From assembly GCA_026416095.1 (NCBI GenBank), contig JAOAFV010000021.1, forward strand, positions 62,001 through 126,000: a stretch of DNA of 64,000 nucleotides. The letters run 5' to 3'. The first letter of the stretch is position 1, and the number at the start of each line of letters is the position of its first letter. This stretch comes from Bacteroidales bacterium. GTDB lineage: Bacteria > Bacteroidota > Bacteroidia > Bacteroidales > GWA2-32-17. This document shows positions 8,495-17,441 of the stretch, in pieces. The notes under the pieces are model-generated. The model was not told the origin of the DNA. It did no database searches and was given only the letters and a program-made list of their open reading frames with translations. The translations under genes were made by a program, and so were the position numbers.

Positions 8495-10288
8495 TTACGC
8501 ATTAAAAATTTTTGCTTCTACCTCAGAAATTGAGAAATTTTGTTTTCTGTTATTAATTTTTTGTTTTGCTATACTCTGTAAAACACGAGCAGCTGCTGCT
8601 GATGCTTGAGCTACCGAATCGGGAATATCTTTTGGTCCTTGGCATAAACCGGCAACATATATTCCACCCTTATGAGTATCTACAGGTTCACTAATATTAT
8701 TAAACTCATTAAAGAAGCCATTTTCATCGACAGAAATTCCAAGTATTTGAGCTATTTTTTTTGCATCTTCACTTGCTTCTAGGCCAACGGCTAAAACAAC
8801 TAAATCGACTTTTTGTTCAATAATCTTACCATTTTCAATATCTTCTGCTCGTACTATTAGGTCGTTACCAATTTTCTCTACTTTTGCAGCTTTTCCTCTG
8901 ACTATATTTACACCTTCGTTTTTAATTCTATTATAAAATTCTTCGTATCCTTTTCCAAAGGCTCTCATATCGATGTAATATTCGGTGACTTCGGAATCGT
9001 GAAGTTTTTCTTTTAAAAGATGAGCTAATTTTAGAGAATACATGCAACAAACCTTTGAACAATATTTATTATAATTTTCATCGCGACTTCCTATACAATG
9101 AATAATTGCTATACTTTTAGGTTCATAAATTTCATCGGGCGAAAATATCCAAAAACCTTTTTTATCTTGAACTCTACGTGCAATTTTGCCCCCTGTTGGG
9201 CCAGATGCATTTATTAATCTTTCTAATTCTAACGATGTTATTACCTCAGGATATTTACCATAGCCGTACTGTTCTATTTTTCTAGCGTCAAAAACTTTAT
9301 AACCAATAGCAACAATAATATTACCAACAGTAATTTCAACTATTTTATCTTTTTCATCTAGGTTAATACAACCTGGTACTGGGCAAAATTTCACACATAT
9401 TCCACATTTACCTGTTTGGACATATGTACATACTTTTTCATCGATAAGATATTTATTTGGTACTGCTTGTGGAAAAGGTATATATATAGCTTTTCTTAAT
9501 TTTGTTCCTGCATCAAATTCGCTTGGGGTTCTGGTAGGGCATTTTTCGGCACATTGTCCACACCCAATGCATTTTGCCAAATCAACTCTCCGTGCTTTTT
9601 TTAATATTTTTACTTGGTAATTTCCTGGTTCTCCATTTACTTCTAGGACTTCAGAATATGTCATTAGTTCTATATATGGGTTTTGTCCTACTTCTACCAT
9701 TTTTGGTGTTAAGATACATGCTGCGCAATCGAGTGTTGGAAATGTTTTATCGAACATTGCCATGTGACCCCCTATTGTACCAGATTTTTCTACTAGATAA
9801 ACTTTATTTTTACTTGCAGCAATTTCTAGTGAAGCTTGAATGCCAGCAATACCTCCTCCAATTACAAGTGTATTTGTATTAACAGAATTTTCGCCAAAGT
9901 CTACAATCTTTTCATAATCTGCATTATACACAGCACAAGCAATAATTGTTTTTGCTTTATCGATATCGTTTTTTGTAGTTGCAGCATATTCTGAAAAACT
10001 TGCAAGATAAACTTTTTCAGGATTATTACCACATTCTAGCATTACATTTGCTAAAAAAGTCTTATAAAAACCAGGTTCTATACCAGCTATTACAAGTTTA
10101 TTAATATTTTTTTCTTTTATTTCTGAGATTATCCACTTTTTACCTTTTTGAAGAATTTCTTGAATGTCCCATATAGAAGTTACTTTATTGAGTTTTCTGG
10201 CGTATTCTTTAAGTTCATTAAAATTAAAGCCATTATTTTCTGCTCCTTCATTTACAAAAACAACACCCACATTATCGCTATAGTTCAT
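8495..10288 (-). CDS. hdrA: HdrA/Qmo-type flavoprotein 2 (insert ferredoxin, degenerate N-terminal domain)
   Basis: This is the second HdrA-family FAD protein, with the nucleotide-binding signature VIGGGIAGIQASLE. The frame extends upstream to 10357, but I prefer the ATG at 10288 (MNYSDNVGVVF), because the extra residues come from a poly-A/T tract. It keeps the FAD-proximal LDCAACILTPKM motif (about residue 185) and the inserted ferredoxin (CIGCGQCAEKCP and CTYVQTGKCGICVKFCPVPGC, about 238-310). The N-terminal HdrA domain has lost its cysteines: VNEG stands where the paralog has CHCG, and IAGIEPG stands where it has AACSPR. The C-terminal ferredoxin is absent. The cluster set is thus complementary to the paralog at 5625-7331, which suggests a heterodimer like QmoA-QmoB. 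First gene of the hydrogenase operon. Confidence 0.87.
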   Translation of the reverse strand: MNYSDNVGVVFVNEGAENNGFNFNELKEYARKLNKVTSIWDIQEILQKGKKWIISEIKEKNINKLVIAGIEPGFYKTFLANVMLECGNNPEKVYLASFSEYAATTKNDIDKAKTIIACAVYNADYEKIVDFGENSVNTNTLVIGGGIAGIQASLEIAASKNKVYLVEKSGTIGGHMAMFDKTFPTLDCAACILTPKMVEVGQNPYIELMTYSEVLEVNGEPGNYQVKILKKARRVDLAKCIGCGQCAEKCPTRTPSEFDAGTKLRKAIYIPFPQAVPNKYLIDEKVCTYVQTGKCGICVKFCPVPGCINLDEKDKIVEITVGNIIVAIGYKVFDARKIEQYGYGKYPEVITSLELERLINASGPTGGKIARRVQDKKGFWIFSPDEIYEPKSIAIIHCIGSRDENYNKYCSKVCCMYSLKLAHLLKEKLHDSEVTEYYIDMRAFGKGYEEFYNRIKNEGVNIVRGKAAKVEKIGNDLIVRAEDIENGKIIEQKVDLVVLAVGLEASEDAKKIAQILGISVDENGFFNEFNNISEPVDTHKGGIYVAGLCQGPKDIPDSVAQASAAAARVLQSIAKQKINNRKQNFSISEVEAKIFNA

Positions 10289-10443
10289 ATTGAGATTTTT
10301 TTTCAAATAAAAAAACAAATAAATTAAAAAAAAAATATTAACATCATTTTTTTTCAAAAATTGTTATAAAACAATCTTTTTAGAATTAGCATAAAATAAC
10401 ACTTTATTGAAATTTTTAAATGATACTTAACGTACTAAATGCT

Positions 10444-10451
10444 CAAAGTTA
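10444..10451 (-). promoter_or_regulatory. Candidate -7 element of the hydrogenase operon
   Basis: On the minus strand the bases read TAACTTTG, an exact match to the Bacteroidota -7 box TAnnTTTG. It lies about 155 bases upstream of the HdrA start and 33 bases past the nqrF stop. I see no convincing -33 TTTG at the right spacing, so strength is uncertain. It suggests the hydrogenase genes can be transcribed separately from nqr, with a long AT-rich leader. Confidence 0.4.
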
Positions 10452-10484
10452 AATATATGTAAATTGAAGTTTAAAGTTATGGAA

Positions 10485-11735
10485 CTAAATTCCAAAATCG
10501 TCGAAAGATATCATTTCTTCAGGTACTCCTAAACTATCGAGCATTTTACGTACTGCAGAAATCATAAGAGGTGGACCACAAAGGTAATATTCAATATCTT
10601 CTGGTGCTTCGTGACTTTTAAGGTAATTATCGTAAACAACTTGGTGTATGAATCCAACATATCCATTCCAATTGTCTTCGGGTTTTGGTTCAGAAAGAGC
10701 TATATAAAACTTAAAATTTTCGTTTTCCTTTTCTATTTTTCTAAATTCATCTTCGTAAAAAATTTCTCGTTTAGAACGAGCTCCATACCAAAATGTAACT
10801 TTACGTTTTGTTTTTAAAGTTTTGAATAAATGAAATATATGAGAACGCATTGGAGCCATACCTGCCCCACCGCCAATAAACATCATTTCTCTGTCGGTAT
10901 CTTTTAGAAAAAATTCACCATAAGGACCACTAATTGTTACTTTATCTCCTGGTTTTAAGCTGAAAATATAGGAACTTCCCACACCAGGATTTACTTTCTT
11001 AAACCCATTTATTTTACAATCCCAAGGTGGCGTTGCAATTCTTACATTAAGAATAATAATTTTATTTTCTGCTGGGTAGTTAGCCATTGAATAAGCCCTT
11101 ATAGTTGGTTCGTTATTAATCATTTTTAGCGACCAAAGGTTATATTTATCCCATTCATCTCTGAATTCTTCTTCTACAAAAATATCTTTACTAAAATCTA
11201 CTTTACATTTAGGTATGTCTATTTGAATATAACCTCCCGATTTAAAGTGCAACGTTTCATTTTCTGGGAGTTTAACTACAAGTTCTTTAATAAAAGTAGC
11301 TACGTTTTTATTAGAAATAACTTCGCATTCATATTTTTTTATACTAAGTATTTCTTCTGGTACTTTAATTTTAATATTGTCTTTAACTTTTACCTGGCAT
11401 GCAAGGCGCCATTTTTCCTTTATTTGTCGGTAGCTAAAGAAAACTGCTTCTGTTGGTAATATTTCGCCCCCTCCTTCAAGTACTTGACATTTACAAGTTC
11501 CACAACTTCCTTTTCCTCCACATCCCGATGGTAAAAGTATTTTATTTTCGGAAAGAGAAATTAAAAGAGTATTACCCGGATTTGTATAAACTTCTTTATC
11601 GTCATTAATAGTTATTTTAACAGTTCCTTTTGGGGTTAGTTTAAGTTTGGCATAAATAAGTAAAGTTATAAGGAATAATATTAAAATAATAAATACAATC
11701 GACGCAATAAGAATTACCTTAATCAACGAAATCAT
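10485..11735 (-). CDS. nqrF: Na+-translocating NADH:quinone oxidoreductase subunit F
   Basis: NqrF is the NADH-oxidising entry subunit of Na+-NQR. A single N-terminal transmembrane helix (about residues 5-28) is followed by a plant-type [2Fe-2S] domain ([16 protein letters not shown] plus a later ACQVK cysteine). A ferredoxin-reductase module follows, with FAD motif RAYSMANYP and NADH motif [12 protein letters not shown], ending in YLCGPPLM and FDDFGI. At 416 residues it matches the family. Last gene of the nqrABCDEF operon, 12 bases after nqrE. Confidence 0.97.
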   Translation of the reverse strand: MISLIKVILIASIVFIILILFLITLLIYAKLKLTPKGTVKITINDDKEVYTNPGNTLLISLSENKILLPSGCGGKGSCGTCKCQVLEGGGEILPTEAVFFSYRQIKEKWRLACQVKVKDNIKIKVPEEILSIKKYECEVISNKNVATFIKELVVKLPENETLHFKSGGYIQIDIPKCKVDFSKDIFVEEEFRDEWDKYNLWSLKMINNEPTIRAYSMANYPAENKIIILNVRIATPPWDCKINGFKKVNPGVGSSYIFSLKPGDKVTISGPYGEFFLKDTDREMMFIGGGAGMAPMRSHIFHLFKTLKTKRKVTFWYGARSKREIFYEDEFRKIEKENENFKFYIALSEPKPEDNWNGYVGFIHQVVYDNYLKSHEAPEDIEYYLCGPPLMISAVRKMLDSLGVPEEMISFDDFGI

Positions 11736-11747
11736 AATTTTTAAAGT

Positions 11748-12365
11748 TTATAGCTGTATTCCCATAAAGCTCATAAAAGCAATTGCAAGCAAACCTGTAG
11801 TAATGAATGCAATACCCGGACCTTTTAAAGGTTCTGGAATATTTGAATAAGTAATTTTTTCTCGTATTGCGGCAAGAGATACTATTGCAAGCAACCACCC
11901 TATACCAGAACCAAGCGAAAAGGGTATTACTTGAGATAATGATGAATATTCACGTTCTTGCATAAACAAAGAAGCTCCCAATATGGCACAATTTACAGCA
12001 ATAAGAGGTAAGAAAATGCCAAGAGAGTTATAAAGAGATGGAAAAGATTTTTCAACAACCATTTCAACTATTTGAACTGCTGTGGCAATGGTTGCAATAA
12101 AAATAAGAAAACTCAAATAACTCAAGTCGATATCCTTTAGTGAATCACTTATCCAAGTAAGTGCTCCAGGCTTTAAAAAGTAATAATTAATAAGAAAATT
12201 TAAAGGGGTAGTAAAAATAAGAACAAAAGTTACAGCAATGCCAAGGCCCATACTTGTTTTTACAGTATTAGAAACTGCAAGAAAAGAGCACATGCCCAAA
12301 AAAAAGGCAAGTGCCATGTTTTCGATAAAAGCAGCTTTTAAAAATATATTCAGTATCTCTTCCAT
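11748..12365 (-). CDS. nqrE: Na+-NQR subunit E
   Basis: NqrE is an integral membrane subunit of about six helices, homologous to NqrD with inverted topology. Its two half-membrane motifs keep the iron-ligating cysteines: GMCSFLAV near residue 26 and AVNCAILGASLF in the middle. Together with the NqrD pair these hold the intramembrane Fe-S centre between the cytoplasmic and periplasmic faces. At 205 residues it is full length, and it is 3 bases downstream of nqrD. Confidence 0.97.
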   Translation of the reverse strand: MEEILNIFLKAAFIENMALAFFLGMCSFLAVSNTVKTSMGLGIAVTFVLIFTTPLNFLINYYFLKPGALTWISDSLKDIDLSYLSFLIFIATIATAVQIVEMVVEKSFPSLYNSLGIFLPLIAVNCAILGASLFMQEREYSSLSQVIPFSLGSGIGWLLAIVSLAAIREKITYSNIPEPLKGPGIAFITTGLLAIAFMSFMGIQL

Positions 12366-12368
12366 AAT

Positions 12369-13004
12369 TTATTTCTTTTTAATCAATACACCTCTTTGAA
12401 CCCAAATTATAATTCCTATAAAAATAAGGGCCATAGGAGGCAAAATAACTAGACCATTATTTAAATATCCGGCATTGTATAGAAAATCAGGTATTATTTT
12501 TTCATTAAGTATTGTCCCATTACCAAGAATTTCACGAAAAAAGGCAACAATTATTAAAATTATTCCATAGCCTAATCCATTAGCAATTCCATCGACAAAA
12601 GAAGGCCATGGTTTATTAGCCATTGCAAAAGCTTCTAGCCTTCCCATTACAATACAATTCGTTATTATTAAACCAACAAAAACTGAAAGTTGTTTGCTCA
12701 CATCATAAACAAATGCTTTTAAAATCTGATCAACAATAATGACAAGTGTTGCGATAACTGTAAGTTGAACAATAATACGTATTCGCATAGGAATAGTATT
12801 ACGAAGTAAAGCAATAATTAAATTAGAAAACCCTGTAACAACTACAACAGATATTGCCATAACTAAAGCTGGCTTAAATTTAACAGTAACTGCAAGAGCA
12901 GAACATATGCCAAGAATTTGTATAGTAATAGGATTATTAATGTTTAATGGTTCAAGAAATGTTTTTTTAATCTTGGCCGAAAACAATGGTTCTTTATTTT
13001 CCAT
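12369..13004 (-). CDS. nqrD: Na+-NQR subunit D
   Basis: This is the membrane partner of NqrE, 211 residues with about six helices. The motifs [11 protein letters not shown] and [14 protein letters not shown] carry the two conserved cysteines of the intramembrane iron centre. A soluble N-terminus of about 25 residues precedes the first helix. The start overlaps the nqrC end by 11 bases, consistent with translational coupling in one operon. Confidence 0.97.
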   Translation of the reverse strand: MENKEPLFSAKIKKTFLEPLNINNPITIQILGICSALAVTVKFKPALVMAISVVVVTGFSNLIIALLRNTIPMRIRIIVQLTVIATLVIIVDQILKAFVYDVSKQLSVFVGLIITNCIVMGRLEAFAMANKPWPSFVDGIANGLGYGIILIIVAFFREILGNGTILNEKIIPDFLYNAGYLNNGLVILPPMALIFIGIIIWVQRGVLIKKK

Positions 13005-13704
13005 AGTTATTTCCTTTTTTTAAAAAACCAATATAATTTTTTATTCCATCGAACAACATTTTAGTAAGGCAATCACTTGTAATAGTTCCACCACTTATTG
13101 CATCTACTTCGTGAGGATTATTTTTATCTGCCCCACCTTTTACTGTTTTAATACCAACAAAATTTTTTTGTTCATCAAATAGTTTTTTATTTTTAAATTG
13201 TTTTTGAAATTCAAAAGTAGCTATTTCAGCCCCTAGTCCAGGAGTTTCACCCTTATGATCGAAATAACATCCATATACTGTATTAAAATCGTTATTTAGA
13301 GATAAAAAACCCCAAATTGGGCCCCATAACCCTTTTCCATATAGTGCAATTATATATTTTTTTTCATTATTCACTTCAGCAACATATACTGGCAACATTC
13401 TTTTATTGAAAGGTTTTTTATTTTCCTCTTCTACATTAATCTCAAAAGCCACTTTATTTTTCACAATTTCGCCTTTACTGTCGACCACAAAAGAATTAAC
13501 AATATACCTCTTATAATCATTTGCTACTGTTTCTTTTTTTGTTTGCACATTTATAGAATAAAGTATACTTAACATTTTTTCTATCCTACGATTTTCTTCT
13601 TGAAACGGTTTTAAGGCAACCGACACTAAAGTAAGCACAACCGCAACTATTGATATTAAAATTATTGAATAAGTATAAATATATTTATTTGATTGCACAT
13701 TCAT
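12994..13704 (-). CDS. nqrC: Na+-NQR subunit C (covalent FMN)
   Basis: NqrC has one N-terminal membrane helix (about residues 11-33) and a periplasmic FMN-binding domain. The flavinylation motif near residue 210 reads SGGTITSD, where the second Thr position corresponds to the covalent FMN site (usual form SGATxT; here Gly replaces Ala). The family signature [10 protein letters not shown] is present. The protein has 236 residues and overlaps nqrB by 4 bases. FMN attachment requires an ApbE transferase, which is not in this window. Confidence 0.95.
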   Translation of the reverse strand: MNVQSNKYIYTYSIILISIVAVVLTLVSVALKPFQEENRRIEKMLSILYSINVQTKKETVANDYKRYIVNSFVVDSKGEIVKNKVAFEINVEEENKKPFNKRMLPVYVAEVNNEKKYIIALYGKGLWGPIWGFLSLNNDFNTVYGCYFDHKGETPGLGAEIATFEFQKQFKNKKLFDEQKNFVGIKTVKGGADKNNPHEVDAISGGTITSDCLTKMLFDGIKNYIGFLKKGNNYGK

Positions 13705-14861
13705 AATGTCGCATTTTTAGTTCTTGCTAATCTTTTCCTTATATTATTTTGTATAATATAATAATCTATTAAAGGAGCAAAAGCATTCATAAATAAAATA
13801 GCAAGCATCATCCCTTCGGGATAAGCAGGATTAAGTACTCTTATTAAAATTGCTAATACACCAATTAAAAAGCCATAAATATATTTACCGGTATTAGTTT
13901 GAGCAGAAGTAACCGGATCGGTAGCCATAAACACAGCACCAAACATAAATCCCCCCATCAGTATTTGAGTAAGAGGAGAAATAGTCATGTAAGGATTAAT
14001 TCCAATTAAATTAAGTATTAAACTCATAAAAATACCACCAACAAACACACTAATCATTGTACGCCATGAAGCAACACCAGTAAACAACAATATAAATGCT
14101 CCCAATAAAATTGCTATTTTAGAAGTTTCGCCAATAGAACCGGGTATTAAGCCGATAAAAAGTGTTAAATTATCTGGTATTTTTTCGATCTGATGGGCAG
14201 CTGCATTAGCAAGAGGTGTTGCACCCGAAAAACCATCGACTACTTTTATGTTTTGTAAATTATAAATCCATGGGAAATCGCCCGAAATAACTTTAGGATA
14301 AGCAAAGAAAACAAATGCTCGTGCAAGTAAGGCCGGATTAAATACATTCATTCCAGTTCCTCCATATACTTCTTTTCCAAAAATTACAGCAAAAGCTGTT
14401 GCAACTGCAACAATCCACAATGGCACATTTACCGGCATAATTAATGGAATAAGTAAACCAGTAACAAGAAATCCTTCGTTGACCTCGTGTTTTCGAATTT
14501 GAGCAAAAAAGAATTCTATTCCAAGCCCTGTAATGTAAGTTACAATTATTATAGGAAGAACTTTTAAAAATCCAAAATAAAACATTTGTAAATAAGAAGC
14601 TGAAATACCTTGAGCTTTGTAATATTGATAACCTACATTAAACATTCCAAATAATAGCGAAGGAATAAGAGCTATAATAACTATAAACATTGTACGTTTT
14701 AAGTCGACGTAATCTCTTATATGAGCACCTCGTTGAGTAGTTTTATTTGGAGTAAAAAGAAATGTTTCGAAAGCCTCAAATGTTGACTTCAGAAACCAAA
14801 GCTTTCCACCCTCTTCAAAGGTTGGCTTTATTTTATCAATATAGTTTCTTAACCACTTCAT
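13701..14861 (-). CDS. nqrB: Na+-NQR subunit B (covalent FMN)
   Basis: This is the largest membrane subunit of Na+-NQR, with about ten helices and the covalent FMN motif FSGATPLA, in which Thr carries the flavin. Other family landmarks are GKEVYGGTGMNVFNPALLARAF and FMATDPVTSAQTN. At 386 residues it is slightly short relative to Vibrio NqrB but complete. It lies 3 bases after nqrA and is the main Na+-conducting and quinone-proximal subunit. Confidence 0.97.
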   Translation of the reverse strand: MKWLRNYIDKIKPTFEEGGKLWFLKSTFEAFETFLFTPNKTTQRGAHIRDYVDLKRTMFIVIIALIPSLLFGMFNVGYQYYKAQGISASYLQMFYFGFLKVLPIIIVTYITGLGIEFFFAQIRKHEVNEGFLVTGLLIPLIMPVNVPLWIVAVATAFAVIFGKEVYGGTGMNVFNPALLARAFVFFAYPKVISGDFPWIYNLQNIKVVDGFSGATPLANAAAHQIEKIPDNLTLFIGLIPGSIGETSKIAILLGAFILLFTGVASWRTMISVFVGGIFMSLILNLIGINPYMTISPLTQILMGGFMFGAVFMATDPVTSAQTNTGKYIYGFLIGVLAILIRVLNPAYPEGMMLAILFMNAFAPLIDYYIIQNNIRKRLARTKNATL

Positions 14862-14864
14862 AAA

Positions 14865-16226
14865 TTAAGAATTTTCTTTTCGTAGCATATTTAAGGCCTC
14901 TCTTATTATTTGTTGTACTTCAATTTTAGAAGTACATACATATTCACACAATGCAAGATCTTCTTCAACAACCTCGTATATTCCAAGATTTTCCATTAAA
15001 GGAATATTCTTAGTTATAGCAGCTTTTAAAAGTTGCTGTGGATAAATATCCATTGGTAATACTTTTTCATATTCACCTGTTACTACAAAAGGTCGTGGAG
15101 AGCCATGGTAATTTGTATCAAGAATATATTCTTTTTTCTTACAAAGCCAACTAAAAAACATCTTAGAAGGAGAATATTTTTTTAAACCTGGTTTAAGCCA
15201 CCCAAAAAATTCATAATAATTTCCTTCGGGAATTACTGTTATCATTCTATCATAAAAACCAAGGAAACCATTATAACCTACATTTCTTCCTGTAAGTACA
15301 TTACCACTTATAAACCTATTGTTATCGGATACTAAATCCCCTAATTCTATGATGCTACTAAGTTGAGCGCCCAGTATTGTTTCAATATATCCTTTTTTAG
15401 TTAATTGACTTCCTGTTAGTGCAATTTTCCTTCTTAAATCAAACTTTTTATCGATCAGATATTTTCCAATTACAACCAAATCTTCTGGTCGTATTGTCCA
15501 AATTATTTCACCTTTATTAATAGGATCGACATGATGTATTTGTATTCCAACATTACCAGCTGGATGTGGACCTTCAAAATACTTTATTTCTATATTCTTA
15601 ATCTTTTTAAAAATAGAATCTTCGCCGAATTTTAGGCCAACATAAATCTTTACATCGGTTAATTTTTTTAACAAATCAATAGCAGCTTGTATATAAAGTT
15701 CAGTACCTTCCAATATATAATTAACATCTGGAGCCAGAGGAGCCGAATCGAATGCACTTATAAATATTGCTTTTGGGCGCTTATCGTAATCGGCAATTAT
15801 ATTGTATGGTCTTTGTTTTATAAATGCAAACAAACCAGTTTCGAGCAAAAAATTTATTATTGTTTCCCTTTCTTCAGATTTCAACTCACGAACCTCACTA
15901 TGAGTATTTTGAAAATCATTTTCAATTACTATTGTTTCTATTTTCCTTTTAGCTCCTCTTCTTATCTCTTTAATTTTCCCGCTAACTGGAGAACAAATTT
16001 TTATTAATGGTCTGTCCTTATCAAAAAATATAGGTGAGCCAATTTTTACAGAATCACCTTCTTTTAACAGCATTTTAGGAGTGAAGTCAACCAAATCATC
16101 GGGGTAAATTCCTACATAAGGCGAGTTAACATACGATCCTAAAAATCTTTTTTCAGCTTTTCCAACAATTCTTATATCTAATCCTTTTTTAATCTTATAA
16201 ACATCTTTATTTTCAATATTCTTCAT
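14865..16226 (-). CDS. nqrA: Na+-NQR subunit A
   Basis: NqrA is the cytoplasmic subunit involved in ubiquinone/menaquinone binding. The frame opens at 16253, but the ATG at 16226 (MKNIENKDVYKIKKGLDI) matches the usual family N-terminus, so I chose it. The signatures YVGIYPDDLVDFTPKMLLKEGDSV (split here: YVGIYPDD and LLKEGDSVKIG) and GYNGFLGFYDRMITVIPEG are present. First gene of the six-gene nqr operon. The 457 bases upstream are shared with divergent rsmE. Confidence 0.95.
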   Translation of the reverse strand: MKNIENKDVYKIKKGLDIRIVGKAEKRFLGSYVNSPYVGIYPDDLVDFTPKMLLKEGDSVKIGSPIFFDKDRPLIKICSPVSGKIKEIRRGAKRKIETIVIENDFQNTHSEVRELKSEERETIINFLLETGLFAFIKQRPYNIIADYDKRPKAIFISAFDSAPLAPDVNYILEGTELYIQAAIDLLKKLTDVKIYVGLKFGEDSIFKKIKNIEIKYFEGPHPAGNVGIQIHHVDPINKGEIIWTIRPEDLVVIGKYLIDKKFDLRRKIALTGSQLTKKGYIETILGAQLSSIIELGDLVSDNNRFISGNVLTGRNVGYNGFLGFYDRMITVIPEGNYYEFFGWLKPGLKKYSPSKMFFSWLCKKKEYILDTNYHGSPRPFVVTGEYEKVLPMDIYPQQLLKAAITKNIPLMENLGIYEVVEEDLALCEYVCTSKIEVQQIIREALNMLRKENS

Positions 16227-16683
16227 TATTGCATAATGAAATAGATGCAACAAAAGTACCCCCCCTAAAATTTTAAAAAAATGATTTTTATCATATTCTA
16301 ATAATAATTATACATATACATCGGTGCATGTTTCAGGTAAAATGATATATTTGTATGAATATTTACACTTGATTATTTGAGAAAATAAGGTAATAAAATA
16401 TTTCTATCGTCGTAAAAAGCTTATCTTGTAACTATTAATAAGAAACACAATTGTTGTCAACATAAATTTTTTAATTTTTATTTTCTTTATTTTATTTAAA
16501 AAAGCAATTATTAACAAAGTAAATTTAAACATATTTTATTCGAAAAAAAATGTTTTTTAAAAGAAATTATCTAAAAAACAAGATAATTTTGAGTTACTAA
16601 TAGTAAAGAAAAATTTTATTATCGAAAATATTGTATACACATATAATTTTCATTATGTTTGAAAAACTAACTAAATTGATTAT
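16227..16683. other. Divergent intergenic region nqrA/rsmE
   Basis: This AT-rich stretch of 457 bases has no credible open frame. It holds the rsmE promoter on the plus strand (16631-16661). On the minus strand a TACTTTTG -7 match lies at 16251-16258, about 25 bases before nqrA. A run of seven C residues (16259-16265) sits directly upstream of that box, which is striking in such AT-rich DNA. I see no riboswitch-like structure. Confidence 0.5.
16631..16661 (+). promoter_or_regulatory. Bacteroidota-type promoter of rsmE
   Basis: TTG at 16631-16633 is followed by a 20-base spacer and TATGTTTG at 16654-16661, matching -33 TTTG and -7 TAnnTTTG. Transcription would begin around 16667, leaving a leader of under 20 bases before the rsmE ATG at 16684. 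Confidence 0.6.
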
Positions 16684-17397
16684 ATGATAAACATTCAAAA
16701 TAAATCATGCTTTTACAGTTCATTTATACCCAACGATGTTATTATTTTAAGAGATGAAGAATTTAACCATTGTATAAAAACATTACGACATAAAGTAAAT
16801 GATATAGTGTTAGTAACAAATGGTAGAGGTACTCTTGCCGAATGCAAAATTATTACCATTACCAAAAACGAGGCTATACTGAATATTATTAATAAAGAGG
16901 ATCAAACAAAAAATAATATTAAAATAAATGTATATGTTGGTATACCAAAACGTAACGAGGCTATTTCGTTTATAGTAGAGAAACTAACTGAACTACAAGT
17001 CGATGAAATAAATTTTATAATAACAAAAAACTGTGAGCGTTTAAAAATAAACTTGGAAAGGTTAACTAAGATTGCTATTTCATCTTTAAAACAAAGTAAA
17101 AATACTTTTTTGCCTAACATAAATGGGCCAATAAGATTTCATGAAACAATAAAAAAAATAAGTGATGAAAATACCTACATATTATGCAATTATGAAGGCG
17201 ATAAATTAAATAACATTGTTAGCAAACTAACACACAATGTTTTGAATGTATTTATTGGACCCGAAGGAGGATTTTCTGCCGAGGAAATCTCCATAATGAA
17301 AAACTACAATTTTTTAGAACTAAAATTATCTGCAACAATCTTACGTACCGAAACAGCATGTATAGTTGCCACTGCTTTACTAAAGGCTTTTTTATGA
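16684..17397 (+). CDS. rsmE: 16S rRNA m3U1498 methyltransferase RsmE
   Basis: RsmE methylates N3 of U1498 in 16S rRNA. The 237-residue SPOUT protein has the N-terminal PUA-like segment (FNHCIKTLRHKVND and LVTNGRG), the ITKNCER motif and the C-terminal SAM-binding knot IGPEGGFSAEEI and LSATILRTETA. It ends with TGA, which shows that TGA is a normal stop here. It is monocistronic and convergent with the patatin gene. Confidence 0.96.
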   Translation: MINIQNKSCFYSSFIPNDVIILRDEEFNHCIKTLRHKVNDIVLVTNGRGTLAECKIITITKNEAILNIINKEDQTKNNIKINVYVGIPKRNEAISFIVEKLTELQVDEINFIITKNCERLKINLERLTKIAISSLKQSKNTFLPNINGPIRFHETIKKISDENTYILCNYEGDKLNNIVSKLTHNVLNVFIGPEGGFSAEEISIMKNYNFLELKLSATILRTETACIVATALLKAFL

Positions 17398-17441
17398 TTA
17401 CAAAACATTTTTTTAAAAATTAGTTAAAAAAAATACAAAAA

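Noticed and set aside
8495-10357. Upstream start of the second HdrA-like gene at 10357
   Set aside because: The extra 23 residues are encoded by a poly-A/T tract and give a hydrophobic stretch with no counterpart in the paralog; the ATG at 10288 begins the family domain.
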